The notes below the pieces were generated by a model. The model did no database searches and was not told the origin of the DNA. It saw nothing but the letters and a program-made list of their open reading frames with translations. Positions 16,157 through 24,354 of a DNA stretch of 64,000 bases are shown here, one piece after another (positions within the stretch are counted from its first letter, which is position 1; the number at the start of each line of letters is the position of its first letter). A program made the position numbers and the translations under genes. Source of the DNA: JAXLYX01 sp046351215 (GTDB taxonomy: Bacteria; Myxococcota_A; Polyangia; Polyangiales; Houyiibacteriaceae); the NCBI GenBank assembly GCA_046351215.1, contig JAXLYX010000007.1:496001-560000 (forward strand), given 5' to 3'.

Positions 16157-17446
16157 ATGGAATCGATTCTGCTGATCGTCGTCGTCGCGGTCGTCCTGGT
16201 CGCGGTGGTGTTCTTCGTGCGCCGCAACAAGGGCGCGCTGCCCCCGCCCGCTTCGCACGAGGAGGGCCAGAAGCCCCTTCCCTCGTCGACCGCCAAGCCC
16301 GCGGCCGAGGCTCCCGCGCCCGCGGAGAAGCCCGCCGCGGCGCCGAAGCCGGCCGAGGCGCCGAAGCCGGCCGAGGCCGCGCCGCCGGCCGCGCCCGTCG
16401 CCGAGCCGCAGGCCCCCGCCGCCGCCGAGATCAAGCCCGTCGCGGTCGTCCAGACGGCGCCGGTCAAGGCCGTCTCCGCGCCCCCCCCGCCCCCGGCCAA
16501 GGCTCCGTCGGCCGAAGAAGAGATCTCGGCGCTCAAGAAGGGCCTCGGCGCGACGCGCGGCGGCCTCGTGGCCAGGCTGAAGAGCCTCTTCGGGCGGAAG
16601 CCGGAGATCGACCCGTCGGTGCTCGAGGAGATCGAGGAGATCCTCCTCACGTCCGACGTCGGCGTGAAGACCTCGCACGCGATCCTCGGTCGCCTGCGGG
16701 AGGGACTCGAGCGCAACGAGCTGACGAGCTCGGATCGTGTGTTCGAGGCGCTGCGCACCGAGGCGCGGGGCATCCTGGAGAAGGGAGCGGGCGGGATGCG
16801 CCTGCCCGCGTCGCCGTCGGTCGTCCTGTTCGTCGGCGTGAACGGCGTCGGCAAGACGACGACGATCGGCAAGCTCGCCTCCAAGCTGAAGGACTCGGGC
16901 AAGAAGGTCCTCCTCGTCGCGGGCGACACCTACCGCGCGGCCGCCGTGGTCCAGCTCGAGGCCTGGGGCCGTCGCGTCGGCTGCGACGTCGTGAAGGGCA
17001 AGGATCGCGCGGATCCGAGCGCCGTCATGTTCGACGCCGTGCAGAAGGCGAAGGACCAGGGCTACGACGTCGTGCTCTGCGATACCGCGGGACGTCTGCA
17101 CACGAAGACGCCGCTGATGGACGAGCTCTCCAAGATCGGGCGCACGATCGAGAAGGCCCTCGGCCGCCCCGCCGACGAGGTGCTGCTCGTCCTCGATTCG
17201 ACCACCGGTCAGAACGCGATGCAGCAGGCGCAGATCTTCAAGGACGCCCTCCCCCTCTCCGGCATCGTGCTCACGAAGCTCGACGGAACGGCGAAGGGCG
17301 GAGTCATCCTCGGAATCGTCGACGAGCACGCAATTCCCGTGCGCTACGTGGGCATCGGCGAGCGCGTCGAGGACCTGCGCGAATTCGTGGCCGGCCCCTT
17401 CGTCGAGGCGCTCTTCGATCGGTCCGACGACGACGCCGTCAGCTGA
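16157..17446 (+). CDS. ftsY: Signal recognition particle receptor FtsY
   Basis: A 429-residue SRP receptor GTPase that docks ribosome-SRP complexes at the membrane for co-translational insertion. Unlike the soluble acidic A domain of E. coli it begins with a transmembrane helix (SILLIVVVAVVLVAVVFFVR), then an Ala/Pro/Lys-rich linker to about residue 115, the N helical bundle (VLEEIEEILLTSDVGVKT) and the G domain: P-loop GVNGVGKTTTIGKLA near 226-240, DTYRAAAVVQLEAW, DTAGRLHTK, TKLDGTAKGG and the closing GIGERVEDLREF. All GTPase motifs are intact. It has its own promoter and lies between the Ig-like gene and the outer-membrane pair. Confidence 0.97.
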   Translation: MESILLIVVVAVVLVAVVFFVRRNKGALPPPASHEEGQKPLPSSTAKPAAEAPAPAEKPAAAPKPAEAPKPAEAAPPAAPVAEPQAPAAAEIKPVAVVQTAPVKAVSAPPPPPAKAPSAEEEISALKKGLGATRGGLVARLKSLFGRKPEIDPSVLEEIEEILLTSDVGVKTSHAILGRLREGLERNELTSSDRVFEALRTEARGILEKGAGGMRLPASPSVVLFVGVNGVGKTTTIGKLASKLKDSGKKVLLVAGDTYRAAAVVQLEAWGRRVGCDVVKGKDRADPSAVMFDAVQKAKDQGYDVVLCDTAGRLHTKTPLMDELSKIGRTIEKALGRPADEVLLVLDSTTGQNAMQQAQIFKDALPLSGIVLTKLDGTAKGGVILGIVDEHAIPVRYVGIGERVEDLREFVAGPFVEALFDRSDDDAVS

Positions 17447-17449
17447 CCG

Positions 17450-17479
17450 TTGATTGGCAAACAATGGCCGTGATATAGT
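17450..17479 (+). promoter_or_regulatory. Promoter for the beta-barrel gene pair
   Basis: TTGATT (17450-17455), an 18-base spacer and TATAGT (17474-17479), just after the ftsY stop. The local sequence is markedly AT-richer than the surroundings. The leader to ATG 17618 is about 130 bases. Confidence 0.55.
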
Positions 17480-17617
17480 CGGCCGACCTTTTCGAATTCC
17501 TGACTTTCACTGTTATTTCGAAGACTTAGGCGCACGCGGACGCTCCGAGCGAGGGGCAACCGGACTCGGAAACCCGGTGCGCGCGTGGACTCCACGACGA
17601 GAGTGGAAGGGGTCGCG

Positions 17618-18553
17618 ATGAAGAAGTCTCTGTCACCGCTGTGGGTCGCCCTGACCGTCTGGCTCCTCCTGCCAGGACGGGTGGGCGCACAGATGGACTT
17701 CAGCCTGGACGAGACGGAGAGCAGCTCCGACGCCTCGGCCCAGCAGGAAGCAGCTCCCGCCGAAGGTGATCAATCCGGCGGCATGGGCGACGTGATCGGG
17801 TCGCTGGCCGCCGAGAGCCAGAACCAAGAGACCGAGACCGAGGACACGGGTCCCCGGCGGGACGAGCAGGTCGAGGAGATCTACGCCGTCCAGCAGGTCT
17901 ACGCGCTCCGCCGTCGCCGCGCCGAGCTGATGCCGAACGCGGCGTTCAACGTGAACGACCCGTACCAGAGCCACGTCGGCGTGGGTCTGTCGGCGAACTA
18001 CTGGTGGACCAACGTCCTCGCCATCGGTGCGAACTTCCTCTGGTACGACCTCGGGCAGAATTCGGCCCAGGAGTCGAACCTCGGATACGAGGTCCGGCGC
18101 TCGACCCGCCTCGCCATCCCGATGAACCAGTGGCAGACGGGCGCGTGGCTGAACTTCACGTACGTGCCCCTCTACGGCAAGTTCGCGATGTTCAACAAGT
18201 TCATCTTCCAGTGGGACGCGTACCTCGTCGGCGGCGTCGGTCTGATGCGGACCCGCCCCATCCCGGTCATCGACCAGGCGGTCCGCAACTTCGACTGGCA
18301 GAACCGCATGTCGTTCGACGTCGGCCTCGGCATCCGCGTCTTCCTGAGCCGCTGGCTCGCCTTCGTCTTCGAGATCCGCGACTACATGTGGATCGACAAG
18401 TACGAGAACCTCAACGTGGCTCCGCTCATCACCGATCGGGTGGATCCGAACACCTGGTACCAGAGCGGTTCGTCGCTCGTGAACAACGTTTCGATGGGCG
18501 TCGGTCTGACCTTCTTCATCCCGCCGCGGTTCGAGTACCGCCTGCCCAAGTGA
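17618..18553 (+). CDS. Outer-membrane beta-barrel protein, GltB/GltA-like
   Basis: A 311-residue protein: signal peptide (PLWVALTVWLLLPGRVGA), a low-complexity Ser/Glu/Gln region to about residue 85, a conserved-looking stretch (EEIYAVQQVYALRRRRAELM) and then alternating amphipathic strands with aromatic girdles (VGVGLSANYWWTNVLAIGAN, WLNFTYVPLYGKFAMFNKFI), ending in an aromatic-rich C-terminus. This fits the myxobacterial outer-membrane barrel family that includes GltA and GltB. The start at 17618 has GAAGGGG six bases upstream. It forms a pair with the next gene, 20 bases away. A role as an outer-membrane partner of the Glt-like complex at 1-11 kb is inferred. Confidence 0.8.
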   Translation: MKKSLSPLWVALTVWLLLPGRVGAQMDFSLDETESSSDASAQQEAAPAEGDQSGGMGDVIGSLAAESQNQETETEDTGPRRDEQVEEIYAVQQVYALRRRRAELMPNAAFNVNDPYQSHVGVGLSANYWWTNVLAIGANFLWYDLGQNSAQESNLGYEVRRSTRLAIPMNQWQTGAWLNFTYVPLYGKFAMFNKFIFQWDAYLVGGVGLMRTRPIPVIDQAVRNFDWQNRMSFDVGLGIRVFLSRWLAFVFEIRDYMWIDKYENLNVAPLITDRVDPNTWYQSGSSLVNNVSMGVGLTFFIPPRFEYRLPK

Positions 18554-18573
18554 AGGCCGAAGGAGCGATGGTC

Positions 18574-19458
18574 ATGAAGACGCGGTTTCTCTCCATCCTG
18601 ACCCTTGCGGCTGCCCTCGTCGGTGCCGAGGCGATGGCGCTTCCGAGCGGGCAGGCGTCCGCCCAGGAAGTGCAGGTCACGGGCCCGCTCGCTGGCGCGC
18701 CCGCCGTCCACCACATGCGGGTCTACCGCCAGAACCGGCTCCAGATCGCGCCGGTGCTCGGCATCACGCTGCGCGAGCCCTACCGCCAGTCGATGGTGCT
18801 GGGCATGCAGCTCCAGTACTTCCTCACGGACTGGCTCGGCATCGGCGTCTGGGGCGCGTACACGGGCGTGGGCTTCGACACGAACCTCACGAACAACATC
18901 CAGTCGCAGGGCGTCACCACCGAGCGGAACCAGCTCAGCCTCCCGTCCCGCGGGAACTTCCCGAAGCAGGTCGGGCAGATCACCGGTATCGGCGCGCTGC
19001 AGATGACCTTCGTGCCGCTGCGCGGCAAGCTGGCCCTCTTCCAGCGCCTCTTCGTCGACACGGACTTCTACATCTTCGGCGGCCTCGGCTTCGTGGGCCT
19101 CCAGGAGCGGTCCAACATCGCGGCGAGCACGTGCACGGACATGGCGATGACCAGCGTCACCGCCCAGAACGACTGCTTCCTCGCCTCCCAGACGGCGCGC
19201 TCCAACCGCATGGCCCTCTCGCCGACGTTCGGCGCGGGCCTGACCATGTACTTCGTCGACTGGTTCGGCATCGCCGTGGAGTGGCGCGGCTTCTACTTCA
19301 AGATGAACGACGCCGGCTTCGACGTGCTCGGTGGCGGCCCCGGCGGCGACTTCCCCGACGGCGTCGTGAACTCGAAGGACCGCGAGGGAGCCCTGACGCA
19401 GATGTTCAACCTCGCCCTGGTCTTCCACCTTCCGAGCCGGGCGCGGATCAGCGACTGA
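18574..19458 (+). CDS. Outer-membrane beta-barrel protein, GltA/GltB-like
   Basis: A 294-residue protein with a signal peptide (MKTRFLSILTLAAALVGAEA, cleavage near QASAQ) and barrel strands similar to the preceding gene (NRLQIAPVLGITLREPYRQS, LGIGVWGAYTGVGF, LALFQRLFVDTDFYIFGGLG, VDWFGIAVEWRGFYFK). It has two cysteines in one loop (STCTDM and NDCFLAS), possibly a disulfide. ATG 18574 is preferred because AGGAG is eight bases upstream; ATG 18568 would leave only two. The tandem relationship suggests an old duplication. The pair ends at a strong terminator. Confidence 0.8.
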   Translation: MKTRFLSILTLAAALVGAEAMALPSGQASAQEVQVTGPLAGAPAVHHMRVYRQNRLQIAPVLGITLREPYRQSMVLGMQLQYFLTDWLGIGVWGAYTGVGFDTNLTNNIQSQGVTTERNQLSLPSRGNFPKQVGQITGIGALQMTFVPLRGKLALFQRLFVDTDFYIFGGLGFVGLQERSNIAASTCTDMAMTSVTAQNDCFLASQTARSNRMALSPTFGAGLTMYFVDWFGIAVEWRGFYFKMNDAGFDVLGGGPGGDFPDGVVNSKDREGALTQMFNLALVFHLPSRARISD

Positions 19459-19481
19459 GCGCGTAGGGGTACGAAACGCGG

Positions 19482-19508
19482 AAAGGGCGCTCCTCGGAGC
19501 GCCCTTTT
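19482..19508 (+). terminator. Rho-independent terminator after the beta-barrel pair
   Basis: A GC-rich stem (GGGCGCTC / GAGCGCCC, extended by AAA/TTT) with a tight loop, followed by TTTT, 24 bases after the stop. It may also act on the convergent HEAT gene. Confidence 0.85.
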
Positions 19509-19586
19509 CGTTTCCGTCCCGCCGAGCCGCCGCGAGGTCGGTCCCGGTGATCGTCGGCGGGTCGACGCGGGGCCGCCCGCCCCCCC

Positions 19587-20312
19587 TCAGACCTTCGAGA
19601 CCTTGCCCTCGGCGTCGATCGACACGGTCGCCGGCGCCTTCGCGCGCGCGAGGTGGGCCACGTCCTTCGGGATGGCGATCCCACGCGCCGCGAGCGCCTC
19701 GAAGGCGCGCGCACGCACGCGGGCGCTCTCGTCCTCGAAGATCCGGTCGAGGAGCGGCTTCGGCTCCTCCACGGCGCGGTCCTGGGCCGCATAGGCCGCC
19801 ACCGCGTGGAAACGCGCGGACTCGTTCACGTCGCCGAGGAAACGCAGGACGGCCTCCGCGATGCGCGGATCCTTCCGCTGCTCGAGCTCCTTGAGGAGGT
19901 CGATCTTCTTCTCGGGATCGCGCGCGTACTCGGTGTCCATCGTCGCGAGGAGCGCGAGCAGCTCTTCGTTCACCCGCTCCTCCGGGAGCAGGGAAGCGAG
20001 CATGCGCACGGGCCAGGCGACCGTGTCGGTCTTGCGGAGGAACTCCACGATCGGGCCGACGGCTTCTTCGCCCGCCCCGACGATCCCGCGGAACGCGAGC
20101 TCCTTCTCCTCCTCGTCCGTGATGCCCGGATCGATGCGGAAGGTGAAGCGCGGCAGGAGCGCCTCGGCCGCCTCCTTGGTCTTCAGGTCGGCGACGGCCC
20201 GGATCGAATCCCAGCGGTCGGGGGCGTAGGCGCGCTTGTCCGCGATGCGCGGAGCATGCTTCCGAGCGACGTCGGCCGGGGACTTCTTACCGAAGAACGA
20301 GAGGATTCCCAT
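19587..20312 (-). CDS. HEAT-repeat protein
   Basis: A cytoplasmic protein of 241 residues starting MGILSFFGKKSPADVARKHA, followed by HEAT-like repeats (DSIRAVADLKTKEAAEALLP, DPRIAEAVLRFLGDVNESAR, ARVRARAFEALAARGIAIPK). The start at 20312 has GGAG only about two bases upstream; an in-frame GTG at 20330 is an alternative with no better signal. It is downstream of the MXAN_5187-type sensor gene by 40 bases and probably co-transcribed. Likely a protein-interaction scaffold; function not known. Confidence 0.85.
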   Translation of the reverse strand: MGILSFFGKKSPADVARKHAPRIADKRAYAPDRWDSIRAVADLKTKEAAEALLPRFTFRIDPGITDEEEKELAFRGIVGAGEEAVGPIVEFLRKTDTVAWPVRMLASLLPEERVNEELLALLATMDTEYARDPEKKIDLLKELEQRKDPRIAEAVLRFLGDVNESARFHAVAAYAAQDRAVEEPKPLLDRIFEDESARVRARAFEALAARGIAIPKDVAHLARAKAPATVSIDAEGKVSKV

Positions 20313-20352
20313 GACTCCAACCCGATCCACCGTCGGGAAGGCCAGGCGGCCT

Positions 20353-21843
20353 TCAGCGGATCAGCACGGGGCGAAGGATGACCTGGGAGCCGTCGGTCTG
20401 CACCTGGAAGCGCACCTGGGGGACCCCGTGGCGCGCGGCCAGGTTCTTGGCATTGCCCTGGAGCCGCTGGATGAAGCGGTCCTGGGGGATGGCCGAGACG
20501 TCCTCGCCCGCGGCCCTCTTGGCGGCCACGTACTCCTGGAAGATCCGGGCGTGGTACGCCTCTTCGGACTCCGCCGCGAGCCGGCTCGCCAAGGCGGGAT
20601 CGTCGATGGGATCGTTGGCGCCGCCCGAGGCTGCCGGAGCCGCGGCGGCCGCCGCGGCCGCCGCGAGGGCGGCGACGGGGCCGGGAGCGGGAGCGGCGGA
20701 ACCTCCGGCCTCGCCCTCCCAGGCGCCACCGTTCGCGGAGCCCTCGTCGGAGACTCCGGTCGCCATCGCGATGAGCTGGTTGATGCGGTAGGCGAGGCCG
20801 CCGAAATCCTCTTCGTCGACCTCGATGCGGCGGTCCGCCTGCCCGTTGATGACGGCCAGCACGCCCTCCTCCATGTCCTCGATGGGGTCGAGCACGCTAT
20901 TGGCGACGAAGGCGCCATAGCCGACCATCATCACGAGGCCGAAGAGCATCAGGTAGAGGAAGACGTTCGCCGACTTCGCCAGCTCGAGCCGCGCCGAGCG
21001 ATTGCCCAGCACGACGTAGGCCATCTTCACGGACGAGACCATCGGGAGGGTCGAGACGACGCCGACGTAGCTGGTCCCCGAGAGCTCGGCGAGGAAAGGG
21101 GTGCTGGTGCCCCCGTCCTGGGCGGAGCGGGTCGCCGCCTGCTGCGGTCCCTCGAGCACCTGGGTGAGCGCATTCGCGGCTGGAGCGGTCAGCGAGGACG
21201 AGTAGACCTTGCCGCTCTCGACGAAGGCGACGTCGCCCTGCACGAGCTCCGCGAGCGCCGAGGCGACGCCGTTCGAGATGTCGTAGCCCACGACCAGCGC
21301 GCCCACGACCGTGCCGTCCGTGCCGCGGATCGGCGCCATGCCGACATCGAGGACCAGACGCTCCTCGGCCTTGAAGGCGTCGTGCGACGTGGTCCCGTTC
21401 GCGAGGACGTCCCGGAGACCGGGAAGTCGGGTCGTGAGCTGCTCGCCGAACATCCGGTTGATGTCGACGTCACGGGCGATCACCCGGCCCGCGTTGTCGG
21501 TGATCGCGACGATGTCGGGCCGCCCGCCGTGGTTGCGCTGAGGGTCCTGGAACCACGCGGCGACGCCCGTGGCGGCGTCGAAGGCGCGACGGCGACGGCC
21601 GTCCTCGTCGAGGGCGCCGAAGACGCTCGTGACCGGCGCGGTGATGGCACGGTCTTCGACCTGCTCGACGAACTCGAGGGCCGAGAGGCGCAGGAGACGG
21701 TTGACCTGGCCCTGGTCCGCGGTGACCTCGGAATCGACCTGAGCCGCGAGCCCTTGGGTCAGCTGCGACTTCACCAGGAAGAAGCCGACGATGCCCACGA
21801 CGAGCAGGGTGACCAAGTTGCCGGCGATGATCTTCAGCCGCAT
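20353..21843 (-). CDS. Membrane sensor with HAMP and MXAN_5187-type C-terminal domain
   Basis: A 496-residue protein: TM1 at 5-25 (IIAGNLVTLLVVGIVGFFLV), a large extracytoplasmic sensory region to about 280 resembling a double-Cache domain (IVAITDNAGRVIARDVDIN, GALVVGYDIS), TM2 at about 290-312 (VFLYLMLFGLVMMVGYGAFV), a HAMP-like segment (SVLDPIEDMEEGVLAVINGQ), an Ala/Pro/Gly linker and a C-terminal 70-residue domain (ARIFQEYVAAKRAAGEDV ... VRFQVQTDGSQVILRPV). I recognise the last as the MXAN_5187 C-terminal domain of myxobacteria. There is no kinase domain, so it must signal through a partner. It forms an operon with the HEAT gene. Confidence 0.8.
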   Translation of the reverse strand: MRLKIIAGNLVTLLVVGIVGFFLVKSQLTQGLAAQVDSEVTADQGQVNRLLRLSALEFVEQVEDRAITAPVTSVFGALDEDGRRRRAFDAATGVAAWFQDPQRNHGGRPDIVAITDNAGRVIARDVDINRMFGEQLTTRLPGLRDVLANGTTSHDAFKAEERLVLDVGMAPIRGTDGTVVGALVVGYDISNGVASALAELVQGDVAFVESGKVYSSSLTAPAANALTQVLEGPQQAATRSAQDGGTSTPFLAELSGTSYVGVVSTLPMVSSVKMAYVVLGNRSARLELAKSANVFLYLMLFGLVMMVGYGAFVANSVLDPIEDMEEGVLAVINGQADRRIEVDEEDFGGLAYRINQLIAMATGVSDEGSANGGAWEGEAGGSAAPAPGPVAALAAAAAAAAAPAASGGANDPIDDPALASRLAAESEEAYHARIFQEYVAAKRAAGEDVSAIPQDRFIQRLQGNAKNLAARHGVPQVRFQVQTDGSQVILRPVLIR

Positions 21844-21999
21844 CCGGCGTCTCCTCGAAGTTGCCGCGAACCGCGGAACGGCAGCCGCCGCTCCTCCGTC
21901 GCTCCCCGCGTGCGCGAACGCACTCGAACGGTGTGGGCTGGAAGTACCATCGGGGCTGTTTCGAGGTCAAGACCGAGCGCACGCGTCGCCCGGCCCCGC

Positions 22000-22917
22000 T
22001 CAGCGGGCGGAGACGCGCTCGGTACGCAACGACCGCCCCTCGACGAACGCGACGATCGCCGTGGTCACGGCGAGTCCCATCGTCGCCCCGAGCGCGTAGT
22101 CGGAGTACATGGCGTAGCGCCCCGCCGCCGCGTCGTCGCCGTCGCGATGGAGGTGCACGGCGTAGCCGCCGAGCCCCGCCGCGCAGGCCGCCGCCGCGCC
22201 CCCGAGGCCTGCGAGGATCCACGTGAAGACCCGCCTCCCGCGGACCGCGCGGTACTCCGTGCTCGGTTCGAGGGAGACCCGGGCGGCGGTCGACACGCCG
22301 GGCTCGATGCCGACGGTGGCGCGGAAGGGGACGTATCCGCTCCGGTCGACCGCCAGCTCCTGACGGCCGGCGGCGAGCGTGAGCGGCAAGGGGATGGGCG
22401 TGGTGCCGACCGCTCGGCCGTCGATCGCGACCTCGGCGCCCCGCACGTCCGACTCGACGCGCAGGGTGCCGGTCGTCGGCGCCCGACGCGCCGCGAGGCG
22501 GGCGGCTTCCGCCTGCTCCCTCAGCGTCGCGATCCGTTCTTCCACCCGGGCCCGATCCGGCGGATCGACCCGGTCCCGGAGGTACCGAGCGTATGCGTCG
22601 GCGGCCTGCTCGTACTCGTCGAGCTCCTCGTGGGCGCGCGCGATGTTGAACCAGAGGTCGGCGCTCGGCACGAGCTCCGCCGCCTGTTCGAACGCCGTGA
22701 TCGCCGCGCGGTAGTCCTCGGCCTGGAAGCGCGAGAGGCCCTCTCGGAAGAGCTCGCGGGCGCGCCTCGACGCATCCTCGCCCGCCGTCGGGGTGGCCGC
22801 GGTCGGCGCATCCGACGTTCCGGGGGGCGGCCCGGCGGGCGCCTGGGCGGAGGCCACGCCGCACGCCATCACGAGCCACGTGAGCGAGAGCGGAGCGGCG
22901 AGGCGACGGAGACGCAC
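22000..22917 (-). CDS. Exported TPR-PEGA domain protein
   Basis: A 305-residue protein with a signal peptide (RLAAPLSLTWLVMACGVASA), two or three TPR units (ARELFREGLSRFQAEDYRAA, ADLWFNIARAHEELDEYEQA), a coiled coil, a PEGA domain near 160-230 (GTLRVESDVRGAEVAIDGRA, AGRQELAVDRSGYVPF) and two C-terminal transmembrane helices (WILAGLGGAAAACAAGLGGY, YALGATMGLAVTTAIVAFV). This combination is a common myxobacterial surface-protein layout. The GTG start at 22917 lies seven bases past a TACCCT -10 box, so the mRNA would be leaderless. It is divergent from the next gene. Confidence 0.8.
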   Translation of the reverse strand: MRLRRLAAPLSLTWLVMACGVASAQAPAGPPPGTSDAPTAATPTAGEDASRRARELFREGLSRFQAEDYRAAITAFEQAAELVPSADLWFNIARAHEELDEYEQAADAYARYLRDRVDPPDRARVEERIATLREQAEAARLAARRAPTTGTLRVESDVRGAEVAIDGRAVGTTPIPLPLTLAAGRQELAVDRSGYVPFRATVGIEPGVSTAARVSLEPSTEYRAVRGRRVFTWILAGLGGAAAACAAGLGGYAVHLHRDGDDAAAGRYAMYSDYALGATMGLAVTTAIVAFVEGRSLRTERVSAR

Positions 22918-22924
22918 TCCCGCG

Positions 22925-22954
22925 AGGGTACAGGAGGCGGCCGTCCCGCCGCAA
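22925..22954 (-). promoter_or_regulatory. Leaderless-type promoter of the PEGA gene
   Basis: On the minus strand: TTGCGG (22954-22949), 18-base spacer, TACCCT (22930-22925), then seven bases to the GTG start. There is no usable Shine-Dalgarno for this gene. Confidence 0.45.
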
Positions 22955-23001
22955 ACTGGAGCGCACGGCTGCGCACGGGCTACCTTGTCCCACTCGGACC
23001 G

Positions 23002-24336
23002 ATGCCTCGTCGCTGGACCATCCTGGTGAGCACGCCGGAGCTCCTCTCGGAGCTCCTGGCGATCGCCGAGGACGTGGCCCTTCCGATCGATGCCGAGGTG
23101 CACGAGCGCCCCGAGGTCGCCGCCGCCGATCGCGACGGGACCTCGTGGCTCGCCGTCCTGCGGGGCCCGGGGGGCGACGAGGCCGCGTACCTCGGGCTCC
23201 GACGCCTCGCGGAGGGCACGGCGACGCCGTTGCCCATCGGGCTCGTCGGCGCCCCGGGCCTCGAGCTCGACTTCGTCCGGGAGCTCGGGCTCGCCGCGGT
23301 CGGCGACGTGGGCCCGTTCGTCGCCGTTCTCGCCCTGCTCGCGGCCGGCGGGCTCGAGGCGGCCTCGGCCTCGACGCGCGCGCTCTCGTCGCTCGATCGT
23401 CTCCGCCTCCCGTCCGGGGGCGCCGAGCGCGGCGGCGGCAAGCTCCGGCGCGGCGACGGGGGATTGCTCACGTTCGAAGGCCCCGACGGCCGGAGGACGG
23501 CCCTCGGGCGCCCGGCCGACGTCGCGGCGGCCCTCCGCGGTCTGCGCGAGACCCACCTCGGCGTGCGCAGCTCGATGCCGCGGGTCGAGGGCGTGGATCG
23601 CCAGGCGGTGGTCGACGTCATCCTGGGACCGCGGCGGGCGCTCTCCGATCCCGCGAGCAAGGCGGCCCTCGACCCCTACGACCTCCCGCTCCCGCTCGAG
23701 GAGCTCTGCCAGAGCCCCTCGCGGGCCGCGAGCGAAGGCGCCCGCATCGGATTCCCCGTCCGCATCGCGCTCGCGTCGCCCGAGCTCCGGCCGTCGGAGC
23801 ATCCGGACCTCGTCGCGGACGGCGTCGACAGCGCGAGCCGGGCGCGCGACGTCTACCGGCAGCTCGTCACGCTCGCGGAGAACCGCGCGCCGCATGCGCG
23901 GGTCCTCGGCGTCACGGTCAGCGCCACGACGACGGCGCGAGCCCTGCTCCGCGTCGACGTCCGCAACCTCGACGAGCAGCTCGTCGAGGCGCGCATCGCC
24001 TTCGCGGATCCCCACGGGCGCGAGAGCGAGGACGCGACGCTCGTCGTCGTCCCCGCATCCGCCGAGGCCATCGAGCGGGCGCTCGCGCGCCTCGCGGGCG
24101 CAGGCCTACTCCTCGAGGGGACGCCCGGCGAGCGTCGTGCGGTCGTCACGGCCATCGGCGACGTCCTGCTCCGCCTCGCGGCGTTCGTGCACGACTTCCG
24201 GCGCGAGGTCGAAGGCGTCTCGCTCGATCCGCTCGCCGTGCTCGTCGGCGGCGGGGTCGAGGTCCGCGAGGCCTGCGTACGCGTCAGCGACGCGTTCGCC
24301 CAGTCGCTCTCCGATCCCGACGCCCACGCGTCCTGA
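23002..24336 (+). CDS. Degenerate acyl-CoA-synthetase (ADP-forming)-like ATP-grasp protein
   Basis: A 444-residue cytoplasmic protein. The C-terminal half, from about residue 195, follows the ATP-grasp beta-subunit layout of NDP-forming acetyl-CoA synthetases: an A-x-x-x-G-F-P-V-R-I segment, SPELRPSEHPDLVADGV in place of the usual S-P-x-I-x-H-K-S-D-x-G-G-V, a V-T-V-S strand, a GTPGERRAVVTAIGDVLLRL helix and a closing S-L-D-P-L-A-V-L-V strand corresponding to the family's D-x-N-P. Key nucleotide-binding residues (Lys of V-x-K, His-Lys, Asp-x-Asn) are replaced, so catalysis is doubtful. The N-terminal half is unrecognised. It is transcribed alone. A regulatory or structural role is inferred. 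Confidence 0.72.
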   Translation: MPRRWTILVSTPELLSELLAIAEDVALPIDAEVHERPEVAAADRDGTSWLAVLRGPGGDEAAYLGLRRLAEGTATPLPIGLVGAPGLELDFVRELGLAAVGDVGPFVAVLALLAAGGLEAASASTRALSSLDRLRLPSGGAERGGGKLRRGDGGLLTFEGPDGRRTALGRPADVAAALRGLRETHLGVRSSMPRVEGVDRQAVVDVILGPRRALSDPASKAALDPYDLPLPLEELCQSPSRAASEGARIGFPVRIALASPELRPSEHPDLVADGVDSASRARDVYRQLVTLAENRAPHARVLGVTVSATTTARALLRVDVRNLDEQLVEARIAFADPHGRESEDATLVVVPASAEAIERALARLAGAGLLLEGTPGERRAVVTAIGDVLLRLAAFVHDFRREVEGVSLDPLAVLVGGGVEVREACVRVSDAFAQSLSDPDAHAS

Positions 24337-24354
24337 CCGAGGCCGAGCGGTCGA

